Positions 1 through 10,365 of a stretch of 64,000 nucleotides of DNA are shown here, in pieces; positions within the stretch are counted from its first letter, which is position 1; the number at the start of each line of letters is the position of its first letter. The notes beneath the pieces were generated by a model. It was not told the DNA's origin. It searched no databases and was given only the letters and a program-made list of their open reading frames with translations. Origin of the DNA: Phytophthora sp. 'mugwort' (lineage: Eukaryota; Oomycota; Peronosporomycetes; Peronosporales; Peronosporaceae). The position numbers and the translations under genes were made by a program. Where the stretch lies: contig JAUCEF010000016.1 in the NCBI GenBank assembly GCA_033558025.1, forward strand, positions 2,604,001 to 2,668,000, read 5' to 3'.

Positions 1-257
1 CTGGCGACCTGAAACGGATATCATTGGGCATCCTCCCCAATGTCCAATGTCGGACCTGAACCCGATTGAATATCTATGGTTTATCATGAAGAAGGAGCTA
101 ACCGCCAGCCTGCACACCAGCTATCGGTAACCTCAAAGTCAAGCTCTTGCGCATTTTGAATATTATCGATGATAGCGTAGTTAGGCAGTGTTACTTATCA
201 ATGCCTAAAAGGCAACTGTTAGTTGTAGGGGGGAGGCTGCAGCGAGTACTAAACTGA
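1..257 (+). pseudogene. Tc1/mariner transposase C-terminal remnant, cut by the window edge
   Basis: This is the last part of a Tc1/mariner-type DDE transposase. Translation around 32-127 gives the family signature SDLNPIEYLW, where the Glu is the third catalytic residue, preceded by HPPQCPM in place of the usual WPPxSP. A one-base shift near 125 ends that frame at a TAA (128-130). The neighbouring frame continues with protein-like sequence (NLKVKLLRILNIIDD...) to a TGA at 255-257, which fits the normal C-terminal length. The first two catalytic Asp residues lie outside the window. The sequence differs from the mariner at 2.3-3.7 kb, so it is another subfamily. It is a frameshifted relic, not a working gene. 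Confidence 0.7.
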
Positions 258-860
258 AAGTCTATTTTGCATAATACAGGTGAGCATAAACTGTTTCTAT
301 CCGCTTTACTACCCTTCAAAAGCGATATCCCCATTTCGGTAAGCTGTAATAATATCTATCCAAGAGTCACAATGAAACGTTCATAAGGGAAATCACCAGT
401 TTTGGACCACCACAACATCATTGCAAGCGTTTGGTGAGAACTCTGCATTGGTTTCAGCAGGGAAACAAAATTTGGCAGTATTAAGAAACCTGAAGCTTCT
501 GTTTTTGTTTAGGCACATCCATACCTCCGACAAGTAATATCGTGTGATGGTTTGATGGCAGCGAAGTCTGAAAGGCACGTAGCGTCAGGGATATGAAAAC
601 TCCTTAAGTCTATATGTTTATTTTTAACCAATTCATAAAGTATGTGCGTTCATGAAGAGCACGACGTTTCGCGGTCATTGCTGAAGCCGTATTCTGCAAC
701 TAGTGACGTCCAAGCCCTAGTGCTGCTGAGCCACGCTGACTACTCAAGCCACGGTCGCAGCTGCCGCCTCCGACCTAGTTCATTTCCGTGGACAAATAGA
801 AGCTAGGAGCACGCTACCCCAGCAGGAAGTTAACGCGCGTGAACTAACCCGACGTTCTAT
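258..860. other. Intergenic, nothing recognised
   Basis: This stretch has no reading frame with recognisable protein similarity and no clear terminal repeats. It ends in a pyrimidine-rich tract followed by TAG (about 855-869) that resembles a 3' splice site for the decayed coding stretch that follows. Confidence 0.4.
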
Positions 861-865
861 TTTTT

Positions 866-2180
866 CTAGGACGACCTACAGGACAGGTTCGACATCGTCA
901 AGCCACGGCCGTGTCCATCAGCGTGTCGTCTTCGTTCCACAGCTGCTACAAGTATCTGCTGGAGCTGTGGTGCTCCGTGCGGGCGTGCACTCGAGACGCC
1001 GCTGTCCAATGCGCTTGTCAACGAGGTGACCGTGTACGCGGCGGAGATGGAGTCACTCCCCAACGAGAAGAAGCCGGTGGCGCCCGTGGGCTGAAGCTAG
1101 AGTAGCCGCTGTCCAAAACACGCATGGGCGAGATTACCAGGTACCCGTCGGAGGAGGAGGTGCTGCGCAAGGAGAAGAAGCTGGTGTGGCCCGTTTCTCT
1201 CATGGCGTGCTACAACTGCATGTACGCATTCATCCTAGGGACGCCATCAGCTACCTAGAGAAGGAATCGACCGTCCAGGCGAAGAACCTCGTGCTATGTT
1301 CGCCCATGGTCAACTGGTTCTTTGAGAGCGGCGCGGTGGGCAATGTGATTCAGGCGAGGCGTCCGATGCGCCGCTCGAGATCATGGCGGGCAGTCTGCAC
1401 ATCGGCGTGGGTCAACCGTACTCGGATTCACCGACGCTGCAGGACAGCGACGAGGAGCTTAGGTTCCCCAGTGACGAGGTCTAGGACGAAGAGTCTTTCA
1501 GGCTGTTCACGGCAAGGCGAGGGCATAAGCAAGACGCGAACTCGTAAGTGTTAATCTGCTATACACGCACTGGAGCTTGGTAAGAGCTTGTTGTTGTATG
1601 AATTAACAGCTTACGTTATACGTACGTACTGGCTAAACTTCCTCTGCAATGCTCGTTTGCGTAGACAATGGCCGAATCTACGACGCAATGCCGGCAGCAT
1701 TCGCCACAGGCACCTCGTCACAAACGCAGACATGGATTGCTTCGGCTTCGTTTTGTGGCGTGGTCGTCGGCTTGGTGCGCTTCGCTGCTACTTCGAGAAG
1801 CCAGTTGTGCGTCAAGCGATTCCCGCCCACGAATACTCGCTTTCGCTTCCGATTTTTCTTGGTAGGAGTGTGCAGAGTGGGAACGTCAGTCTCAGTTATA
1901 TCTCGCATTTGAAGCCATGTCGTGATATGCACGTTCTCCTGAGCGCCGTTCCTGGTATAGTTATAGAGCAGCCGATTCAAGTTCACCAGTGACAGTGGAA
2001 AAGTGCAACCTGCACGGAACCGAGTTTGACAGCAAAACCTGCAAGATGTCGAGACTGGTGGCAGTGCCGATTACCCCCGCTGCGTAATGCGATCCACAAC
2101 TGTCGAGCACGAGCAAGAGCGACCATTTCACATAGTCTGGAACAGACTTTGCGAAAAATTCCAACCGCTCCTGAAACAGG
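866..2180 (+). pseudogene. Decayed gene-like stretch of unknown family
   Basis: Several frames on the plus strand read like real protein but are broken by stops and shifts. One frame gives NEVTVYAAEMESLPNEKKPV (about 1020-1080). Another gives MGEITRYPSEEEVLRKEKKL (about 1124-1185). A third gives LEKESTVQAKNLVLCSPMVN (about 1255-1315). An acidic tail follows (about 1370-1500). A splice-acceptor-like pyrimidine tract plus TAG precedes the block, GTAAGT follows it near 1543, and a further coding-like piece (about 1976-2080) is followed by GTACGT near 2179. I infer an intron-containing host gene or repeat-borne gene that has decayed. I do not recognise the family; a captured gene fragment inside a transposon is an alternative. 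Confidence 0.3.
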
Positions 2181-2317
2181 TACGTAACTGCGCTTCGGAG
2201 ACAGCGGATACAGTGCGGGCATTAATGTTTCTGCCACGGATGAAAACCGTCCAATTTCAGCGGGTAGTTCGATTTAAAATTTGGTTTTCTAACTAATGGA
2301 AATAGCTTGTCCAAACA

Positions 2318-3681
2318 AGGCGAACATCGTTGGAAGCGCTCCATTCCGCAAATTCTCTTTGCGGGGCAAACAAAACCGTCACCAGACAAATGAAAAAGCG
2401 GGAAAAAGCTATACTGCCGTTGCCATTTTCGTCCACCACAAGCGCATTGTGCTCCCGCTAGTATTTAGTTTTGGCTCCACGACGCTCAAAGACTTCGATG
2501 CACCGCTTGGGCATCGACTTCAGCAACTTGGTGATGAGCTCTGACCCGATCTTTGCCCATGAGTCTTGAATGGCCGCAATGAGGTCTGCCCGGTTGAAGA
2601 TTGCCACCCGTTAGCGTAAACTGCACGGGCGAGGACGCCCCACATGTTCTCGATAGGATTTAGATCCGGCGACTTCGCTGGTCACTCCATAAGCTCGACG
2701 TTTTGCTCTTGGAGGAACGCTTTGGTAGTCCCCGACGAGTGGATCGACGCATTATCCTGTTGAAAAATGCAGTCGCGCCCGTACAAACGATCGATAAAAG
2801 GCAAAAGATGCTCTGACAGGGTGAGGATGTATCCCTCGCTGTCTTGCGTACCGTCCAAAATCACGAGGTCGCTTTTACTGTGAGAGCAAAACGCACCCCA
2901 CACCATGACGCTGCCGCCGCCACTCTGGCGCGTCGAGAAGAACTTTTTCTCGCGGCGGAGGTCATGCCAGTAGTACTGGAGACCGTCCGGGCCGTCCAAG
3001 TTGAACTTCTTCTCGTCGGAAAAGACGCACTTGGCCCACTTGGCCTCGTCCCAGGTCACCTTGTCACGCGCTCACTTGAGCCGATCCTCCTTGTGCTTCT
3101 TGGTCAGCACTGGCGACGCCTTGCGCGTAGCGTACGTCAAGTGCGTGCTCTCCTGAAGCACCTGCTTGACTGGCGTACTCCAACAGGCAGCCCAAGCTGC
3201 TCCTGCAGTCCTCTGGCGCTCAAATCCCTTTTCGACGCCTCGCGCAAGAGGCGCCGCTTGGCAGCGGGGGTCAGCTTTGGCGGGCGCCCGGGCCGCTTGG
3301 TAGTGTTGTAAGACTTCGGAGAGTTCAGAAAGGTGTGGATTGCAGGTCGCGAGCGCCCTAGGTCCTGTGCGATTGCTCGCTCGCTCATACCGCGTCTGTA
3401 GAGGGCTAAAATCGCTGCCTGCTCATCCGTTGTGAGGGTCGTTCCTCTAGGCATGCTAGCGCTAAGGAAAAAATAAAGCGGCAGACACCAAATGTATGAG
3501 CAAACGCGCAAAATCAGCGACTGCGCCACGTATAGGCATCACGCATAAGCAACGCCATTTACCTCGTAATGTACGCAGTGGCAGTATAGCTTGTTCCCCT
3601 TTTACAAGACGTCGCGATCGTTGTCGACTTGGCTCGCAGCGAGGTTTTGTCGAAATGGAGCGCTTCCAATGGTGTCCGCCT
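2318..3681 (-). mobile_element. Tc1/mariner element with ~105-bp terminal inverted repeats
   Basis: The element has matching inverted ends: 2318-2423 and 3577-3681 read outward-in as AGGCGRACAYCRTTGGAAGC at the tips and AAGCTATACTGCC at the inner edge, with diverged sequence between. The right end abuts TA (3682-3683), the family's target site; the left flank has CA, so the left copy of the duplication appears mutated. A transposase on the minus strand fills the interior. The length, about 1.36 kb, fits a Tc1/mariner element. The ends and gene layout are complete, but the transposase is dead (see the next entry), so this copy could only move with enzyme supplied from elsewhere. Confidence 0.85.
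2590..3454 (-). pseudogene. Tc1/mariner (DD34E-type) transposase, disabled
   Basis: Reading leftward from the ATG at 3454, the N-terminal half (3137-3454) has a paired-like helix-turn-helix: TTDEQAAILALYRRGMSERA, SRPAIHTFL, then the GRPPKLT linker. The C-terminal half (2682-3059) carries the catalytic core: FSDEKKFNLDGPDG (first Asp), QQDNASIH (second Asp) and, past one stop, KSPDLNPIENMWG (Glu, about 2640-2680). Two lesions are visible. The reading frame shifts between about 3060 and 3190. The Trp codon that normally precedes PAKSPDLNP is TGA (2680-2682), a single-base change. All three catalytic residues remain, so decay is recent compared with the other elements here. Confidence 0.9.
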
Positions 3682-3689
3682 TAATTTCG

Positions 3690-4287
3690 AGCGCTCTTTT
3701 CATTGGTAAGAACGCCATGGTCGCTAAAGAACTATTAGCTGAAATTTGACCGTTTCATGGGTGGCCGTATAATAAGTGCCTGCACTGTAAGCAATACGCG
3801 TAAATAGCTGTAGATGCCGCCCAAAGAAGCACCAGTACCAGCCGCCACCGACGATCCGTCCTGCCGCAACTAGTTTCAGTCGCCTTCTCCAAAATGACAT
3901 CACGACCATGAGGTGCCTGAGCAGTTGATTACCGACGACCCGGTCCTACAGATGCCGCTCGGCTGCGCCAGGGAGACGTGGTAGCAGGTCCATGGCGGCG
4001 AGACTAGAGACCCACCCGGGTTTTCAGGACGCACTTGCGAATTGTTCTCTAGGGAACGCTTCAATCGTCTGAGATGGTAGTAACAGATTAACCCCTTTGC
4101 ACTTGGGCACCTACGGCTGTCTTGACATCGCTGGGGTAGCCCTTGGGCATGGAGCTTTATGGAGGCTGTTAGATGGCACGGTCTCCATTCAAGCAATTAG
4201 CTGTAGGGTCCGCGACTCATGCTTCGTTGCTTGTCTGGCTTGGTCTCAACTATAAATTGGCGCTAACCGTTGCCAACAAGTTGATTC
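3690..4287. other. Non-coding or too decayed to classify
   Basis: Short open frames exist on both strands (for example minus 3900-4196), but none shows a recognisable motif and they look like chance frames. I see no terminal repeat or promoter signal. Confidence 0.35.
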
Positions 4288-4775
4288 AACTCGCAATGCC
4301 TGTAAGAACCGTCATTATGGGCGATGTTTACGGTGTTACAAAGACAACATAATCCAGTCTTTATAAAAGCTTAAATTTACATAATCGTAAAGATGAGCGC
4401 AAACTGAGATAATCTAATGGCAGTTCCTACTTCAGTATAGGTTAGTGTAGAGCACAACGGCTCGTTGAAAACGATGTCTCGGGTATTGTACATGTGCAAG
4501 TTCTTATTTCCAACTGTATCATGCTACACTTCTCTCTAATCTACTATAATATTTCCCCACTTGCAAATGCATAAAATATACTATATAAGTAGACTTTCGG
4601 ACCGAAAGTTTGACATCGTCACAACTAGCTCTGTGCAATTGGTTCTACCTCAAAAATTCATAAACATACTTCCCATGCCGATACGGACATTTGTACCCAA
4701 TTTCACAACGATCTGATAAGTCCTTGTTTTGGCCCACCGTACGGACCCAGCGGGTTCTTACAGGCATTGCGAGTT
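4288..4775. mobile_element. MITE-like element with perfect 23-bp terminal inverted repeats
   Basis: Positions 4288-4310 (AACTCGCAATGCCTGTAAGA then ACC) are repeated as an exact reverse complement at 4753-4775. The similarity continues weakly inward (a TACGGTG-type motif on both sides). The 488-bp body is AT-rich and has no coding capacity, as expected of a non-autonomous miniature inverted-repeat element. A TA follows the right terminus if the repeat is trimmed by one base (GCGAGT|TA), which would suit a Tc1/mariner-type mover, but the left flank is CA. The source family is inference. Confidence 0.75.
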
Positions 4776-5170
4776 AAAACCCCGGAAGTTTCACGCTTAA
4801 TGCATCTTGTAAAAAATTACATTTTGAGGAACTGAGGGCGGGATAGCATTGGCCAACAACGATCAGCGACCAAAACTGGTCGGCGGCCCAAATGTGGCCA
4901 TTTCCATTATGTAGTAGCCTACGCGTCTCGTCTGAATCAATCTCGCCAACACCATCATGAAAGGCACAATATCTAACGAGACCCTCAATCAAACCAGCGG
5001 CTGCTAAGTCAGCGCGCTCCCGTCGCCATGATCCTCGAACCCTTCCACGCTGTACTCGGTTGCCCAATCCTTTGCTTCTTGCGCTAACATCTTATAGGAA
5101 ATCGGAACACCTTCTTTAAGGTCATTAACCTACCTAACTAAGCCATCTTCTGTGGCTTGAGGCAGCTTTG
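4774..5170 (-). pseudogene. pogo/CENP-B-type DNA-binding domain remnant
   Basis: On the minus strand, starting near 5165 and crossing two frames, fragments read KLPQATEDGLVR, GVPISYKMLAQEAKDWATEY and VEGFED. This order resembles the second helix-turn-helix of CENP-B/pogo transposases (acidic start, an EGVPVT-like segment, then the GFKAS region). No DDE core follows to the left; the MITE-like element lies directly there. The identification rests on pattern only, and the piece is frameshifted. Confidence 0.35.
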
Positions 5171-5396
5171 TACATATCCCTATGGTGTAGCGAACGCCGG
5201 ACGAAGTGGTTCACATATCGCACTTAAGCAGCGACCACGGTACTGCTCGCTGAGTACGAAGTCAGCTAGCAACTCGGCTACTCGACTGGATGAACTCAGC
5301 CGGCCGGTGAGTTTGGGTGGTTACATTGAGATCTTTGTTTGGTGGGTCAGTCGAGATCCGAGCGCACTTCATTTCATTTGATATTTGTATAGGAAC

Positions 5397-5679
5397 ATTG
5401 TTAACAATAGGAGGAGCCCCTTGGGGGCTCCCAGGAGGTAAAATAATAACAGAGTAATTCTTTCCAAGTCCAAGACAAGTGTACACTATCCGGTAAGTCC
5501 CTGTACGGGCTCGATTATGGTTACCGTTGACACCCGAGCGGCATAGCTTGTAGGGTGTTGACTGGTAGTGCCAAGAGAACTAGGTCGGCACGGGGAAGGG
5601 CGTGTCTCGCTAAGCGCGAAGGAACAAGTCCCGCCGAACTCGGCGGGCCGGTACGCCGTACAGCCCAGGTACCGTAACA
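5397..5679 (-). repeat. Possible solo LTR
   Basis: Read on the minus strand, this interval starts TGTTACGGTACCTGGG and ends near TTGTTAACA, as an LTR with TG...CA ends would. It contains a GC-rich inverted motif (GGAGCCCC/GGGGCTCC, about 5412-5430). I find no second copy in the window, no adjoining primer-binding site or polypurine tract, and no clear target duplication, so the call is tentative. Confidence 0.25.
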
Positions 5680-6600
5680 CTTCTAGCCGAGAAGCCTTTG
5701 CTCTCGGCGACCCGTCAAAGCGCTAACGCGCCGTCGTCCGCACTTTAGCGGAGGACACGGGATATCGAAGCCAGAGACAGTCAGCTCAGCTGACCTCTGT
5801 GTATTGACTGGCTTGGGGCACTTGGTTTCGGCGGAAGTGAGATACCACTGTCCCGGAAGGGCCGAACCGTTAGGGCCAACCCAGCGCAGGCCAACAAGGG
5901 CCGACTAGCTCGGCTATTGTTGTGATTCTTGCCTAAGTAACCACACCTGACGATTTTGTATGAGCTGCAATACTACATCCTGTATGCCCCGTTTTCTTCT
6001 AGCTGCCGCCATTCTTGACAGAGCGCTGCGCTTCGAGTTTGTCATTGTCGTGTAGCCATCGCAATGGGTGCCTCACGATTGTCCTTGGCTGCATCCATCG
6101 CAATAGGAGCCTCCGCCAAGACTCGTAAGCATCGCCATTTATGTTGAGTAAGAACTGCGTAATTACTTGACGCGAATCGCTAAATTTTCTAGCGCTTTCG
6201 CATCGTTTATCTTCTCACGCGCAGTTAAGGACCGCTGTGTCGCGTTTGCGGCATCGCCAAATGCATGACGATCGGCTGTCGGTCTTGTCAACAACTGGTA
6301 CAACATCGGTTATAATGTATCAATATGTTTGCACCAGAACGTATATGCGGAAATGAGATGGTGACCAAAATCCTATCCAAGATTGGTTGCTCTTATATGG
6401 GGCTGTCCTCTACAAGCGGAGAAATGCGATAAATAACCAATTCGGACCCTTATTCAGGTGGAGAACGCGTTCTGTGTCGAACCCAAAGCCATTCTGGTTG
6501 TTCAAAATTAAACTGGTACAGTGTACCAATTCAGCAAGTATGCATTCCGAACCACTTGTTTTGGGAACAGCTTCACGAGTTGTGCTAGCCAGATAACAAT
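5680..6600. other. No gene recognised
   Basis: A GC-rich part (5700-5960) is followed by more AT-rich sequence, without any convincing coding frame. The similar phrases GCCATCGCAATGGG (about 6055) and GCATCCATCGCAATAGG (about 6090) suggest a small local duplication. Nothing else stands out. Confidence 0.35.
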
Positions 6601-6697
6601 TGTGCCATAGACGATACATAGATTATAATTATTTTGTGGTTGTAAGTGCCTGTGTTAGTGAGGTAGTACAAGTGGTCTTCGCAACCACATATCCCCC

Positions 6698-7697
6698 ATG
6701 ATGTTTCCAGAGTGCGCGTTCGATTGTTCGCTCCGTACACCGGATACAGACCGGTTTCACAAGAAGCTACGCTGCGACAGGAAGTCATTCCTGCGCATCT
6801 ACGAGCTGGTGCGTGTAGCGTGGAGTCGCGAGCCTGACCCTAGCTGCAAGCACCACCTAATCCAGTGTGTTATACTGACCGTGATGTACCTCGCAAAATG
6901 TACCACGATGGACCAGATGGCATCATCGTTGGGCATATCAAGGTCTCGGGTACTTGTTTATATCAACGAGACTCTTAATGTGCTACGGCCAAAACGGTCG
7001 TCGTCATGCTGCCTGCGGGTGAGGCAACCGCTATCGAGCAAGAACCCTTCGCCACCGCTGGCTCCCAGGAAGTTTGGCGCCATCGATGGGACGATGGTTC
7101 GAATCGAACGCCCTCACGATTTGGAGGGGTGGCACTGTCGTAAAAACTTTCCTGCGGTAGATGTATAATCAATCGTAGACCACCGCGGACTATTTTCGCT
7201 CCATTTCCATCCGCTCTGGGTAGCAACGACTAGTCATTGTGGAACATGTCGACAGTGCGAAAGTGGTAAGATGCATGTCACTATTGCTAGCTTGCTATTG
7301 AACCTGCTGCTGACGTGATCTTTGACATGCATCTTATATTATATAGATTTTATGCCGCCAGGAAAGCACTTGGTTGCTGCTGCACGCTTCACGATCTGGG
7401 GTGACGTGCTGACGCCTTTTCCCAAAGCCGTGGCAGTGGAAGATTGCCACAAGCGTGTATAAACCTAGCCAACTTAAGGACCCTCATGGTGGTTTAGTGC
7501 GCAATGCGCTTAAGTGCACATTTGGCCGACTCAAAAATCGCTTTAGAGGTCTTTTAGCGAAGATAGAACAAATGTCGTCGGCGACTGTGTGCACGGTGGT
7601 AGTTGGATGTGTAATTAACAGCTTGCTAACCCTTGTGCAAAATAACATTCAAGTTGACGAAGCGATCCACTCCTGCGCGATATCCCAGAGAATGTAA
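6698..7697 (+). pseudogene. PIF/Harbinger transposase (DDE_Tnp_4 family), disrupted
   Basis: The first part (6698-7168) has a helical N-terminal region (FHKKLRCDRKSFLRIYELV), an HTH-like segment (MDQMASSLGISRSRVLVYIN) and the first catalytic block, FGAIDGTMVRIERPHDLEGW. Codons beyond 7168 are lost to a stop. The last part (7455-7697) has the family's C-terminal helix VRNALKCTFGRLKNRFRGLL. The middle, which should hold the second Asp and the Glu, is replaced by non-coding sequence that includes a 14-bp inverted repeat (7267-7280 / 7323-7336). The gene is therefore an interrupted relic. The identification is by motif order. Confidence 0.75.
7267..7336. repeat. Short inverted repeat inside the Harbinger remnant
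   Basis: TAAGATGCATGTCA at 7267-7280 is exactly reverse-complemented at 7323-7336, with 42 bases between. It lies where the transposase catalytic core should be. It could be a tiny inserted element or part of a rearrangement. Confidence 0.6.
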
Positions 7698-8269
7698 CAG
7701 GAGACGTCACGAAAGCGAGTTCCCCATTTGTTGCCAGTAAGGGATCTTAAAGCATGATGCATCTTAACGGTAGTTATAGGTGCATCCATCCATTTATATA
7801 GTTAGCAGCCAATCTCAAGTAACACAAGCGACGTGTATCTACTCCTTTCGATGAGTTAGTACATCCTTCAGCAGCTACAGCTCCACCTCTTGAATCGGCA
7901 TGTCTCTTCATGCTCTTTCTGTAGCAACTCCGCCAGTGGTCGCAGATTTTCATCGGCAGCTGAGCGGGAGCCGAGCGAAACTAAAATGGCCTCCATGCGA
8001 TTAGGGATAATGCGTCCTGAATACGCACCCACACCCAAATTTCGGTCCCAAATATGTACTTCATATCTTCACTTTGGAATCAATTTTAGGCACGAATAAC
8101 CAGGCCATCGTCAGTTCAAGAGTATAGTGCCCAAAATACGCACCATGTTTTGAAATTTGAGCGCAATATTCGTGAAACTTAAATTTTAACAGCCGTTTCC
8201 ACCAAGAACCATTAGTTTCTGGTCGCACGCACCACGTCACACACAGCAAGTCACACCGCATTTTTAGTG

Positions 8270-9580
8270 ATGGAGCACAACGGCTTCCCATACTCCGTCA
8301 AGAGCAGACACAACGGCACTGTATACTACGTATGCAGTCACTTCCGCTCTGCGTGCTGCCCCGCTCGCCTAATCGTTAAGTCAGCCGATATAATCCAAGC
8401 ATCCAACACTCACTCATGCACACGACCTGCAGAGGTCGTAGTGGAAGCCACCGAGGAGATGCGTGAAGTCATGGAGTTGCAGCATATCTCCGACATGGCC
8501 TTAGCTTGAGCTTGGAAGGGGGCGGTCGCGCATCTTCGTCGCACGCATGGCGCTGACTCAAGCCGCCGCTATATGCCTCGCCACAGGGCTGTGTCGTTCA
8601 TTAAAACCTTGCGGAAAGAGCTGACGGGTGGTGACGTTTTTCGTGCTATCGAGACAGAGCCTACGGTATTCGTGTCTTCAAGTGATGAACGACCGTTTTT
8701 GCAATTTCATTACGTGTACGTGAGGGCTAGTACAATGAAGCGCATAGTTGGATTTGCCCATCCCGATATGCTTCGTCTGGTCAACCCAAGAACCCGTTCT
8801 TTATCGACTGCACGTTCAAGGTTTGTCCGAAGCCGTTTTCCCAGCTCGCTATTGTAATGGGCTACGATCCCGCCTACGATATTTACCTGCTCATCTTCTA
8901 CGTGCTGCTTCCGGACCAGCATCAAGGAACGTACTGGCACCTACTAGACACTGTCATCATGCAATGTGGCCTCCAAATTGACTCTCGCTGTGTCACTTGC
9001 GACTTGAGTTTGGCCTATTAGACGCTTTACACCAGCAATTCTCTGGTGTCCCTATCGTTGGATGCCTCTTCCACTGGACGCAGGCGCTACGGCGCTGACC
9101 TGCGCATTCCCACGGATACGGTAAGTCACGTCGTGAGATCTGGCGTGATAGAGTGTGCTGACAGTCATTCCCACTAGTGAAATCGCCGAAAACGGCATAC
9201 CGTTCGTCAGCAGCCGCATTGATGAATCGGACCACCGTGCCAAATGGGACACGTTCTAGCGCTACTTCAACCGTACATGGATGCAAAATTATCCAGCGAT
9301 GTGGAACGTCAACACGATTGCGGAGACCACCGACATCGTAAACCGCACGAGCAATGTGCTCGAGCGGTTCAACAGACATCAACGAGTTTTTCACCTCGCC
9401 TCACCCTAATTTACTGGAGTTTATGGCTGTGATAAAGGAGAAGTCGAAGAGCTACGTCGACCATATTGAGGAAATCCGACACAATCGCCAACGAGCACCA
9501 GAGCACGGCAACATCGTCAGCGTGACGATCCTTGACGAGTATCATCACTTTTGTGAAGAGCTGGACCGAGACTAGTACGT
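8270..9580 (+). pseudogene. MULE transposase with FLYWCH-like zinc finger, multiply broken
   Basis: From the ATG at 8270 the first 80 codons resemble a FLYWCH/WRKY-like DNA-binding domain: NGTVYYVCSHFRSACCPARL followed by HSC near residue 49. A second piece (8573-8800) continues in another frame. A third frame around 8790-8910 gives IDCTFKVCPKPFSQLAIVMG followed by YDPAYDIYLLIFYVLL, the start of a MULE catalytic domain with its first Asp. A further piece near 9340-9400 resembles the downstream region (NVLERFNRHQ). At least four stops or shifts break the gene. The element type is clear; its terminal repeats are not. Confidence 0.7.
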
Positions 9581-9589
9581 TTGTACAAT

Positions 9590-10254
9590 CAGCAAACGCT
9601 GCTAGCGTTTTGATTAAATCATTTACGGTAATCTGAATTCTGTCCCAAATTTGTCCCGAACAGGCTGCTCCCAAATATGAGCCCAATGCATCGTTCCCGA
9701 AAATGTCCCCAAAACCTTGACTAAAATTACTCCGGGGCAGCTTATTATGTCCCAACCGTGCCCAAGACCTTGCTGTATTTAGGAAAAATTGGGTTTGGGA
9801 CGCATTATCAGCTACCCTCCATGCCCCCTTGCAACGCAATTGCCAGTTGCACGACGGACCGACCCTGCTGTTTGGAAAGTTCGATTAGTCTTTCAACATC
9901 GCGCTCCTCATATTCCTCGCCGGTAGTTGAATGCAGTAGCACTTCGCTGCTTGTGCCCACGCGCCCCCAAAACCATCACTAAGAATGCCCCCAAGTGCTG
10001 CATCCATTTCATTGCCACGAGCTGCATTGCCAATCTGACGCTACTCTGTTTTTTTTTCTTCCTTCCGGAACAGACACCAAATCGTATACTTAAAATAAAC
10101 CTGAAATGCAATAGGCAGCAAACAACATCATCGTTATCATTCAGTAGTAAGGCCGGCTGACCAATTTGAGGCAGGTTCAGTTCTGCCCAGACAGACCAAC
10201 GAAATCATTGCAAATTGTGACGATAGCTCGGAAACGCTTTAATTACGAAACTAA
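9590..10254. other. Non-coding; possible terminal region of the MULE
   Basis: The sequence contains several copies of a GTCCCAAA / GTCCCGAA / GTCCCCAAA motif (about 9640-9760) and an inverse TTTGGGAC near 9795, which might be sub-terminal repeats of the adjacent MULE. There is no credible reading frame. Confidence 0.25.
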
Positions 10255-10339
10255 TTGCATTATATGAACAGCGCCGCTATTTAGAGACATCATCATACGA
10301 CGGGGTCTCTAAAATAGCGGCGACGTTCATATAATGCAA
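10255..10339. repeat. 85-bp fold-back structure
   Basis: TTGCATTATATGAAC at 10255-10269 pairs exactly with GTTCATATAATGCAA at 10325-10339. The inner arms GCCGCTATTTAGAGAC and GTCTCTAAAATAGCGGC pair with one extra base, leaving a central loop of about 15 bases. It stands immediately upstream of a pogo transposase start (10366) and may be a fused pair of terminal inverted repeats from that family. Confidence 0.75.
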
Positions 10340-10365
10340 TGCTCACCACTTTCAAAGTTGGTGCC

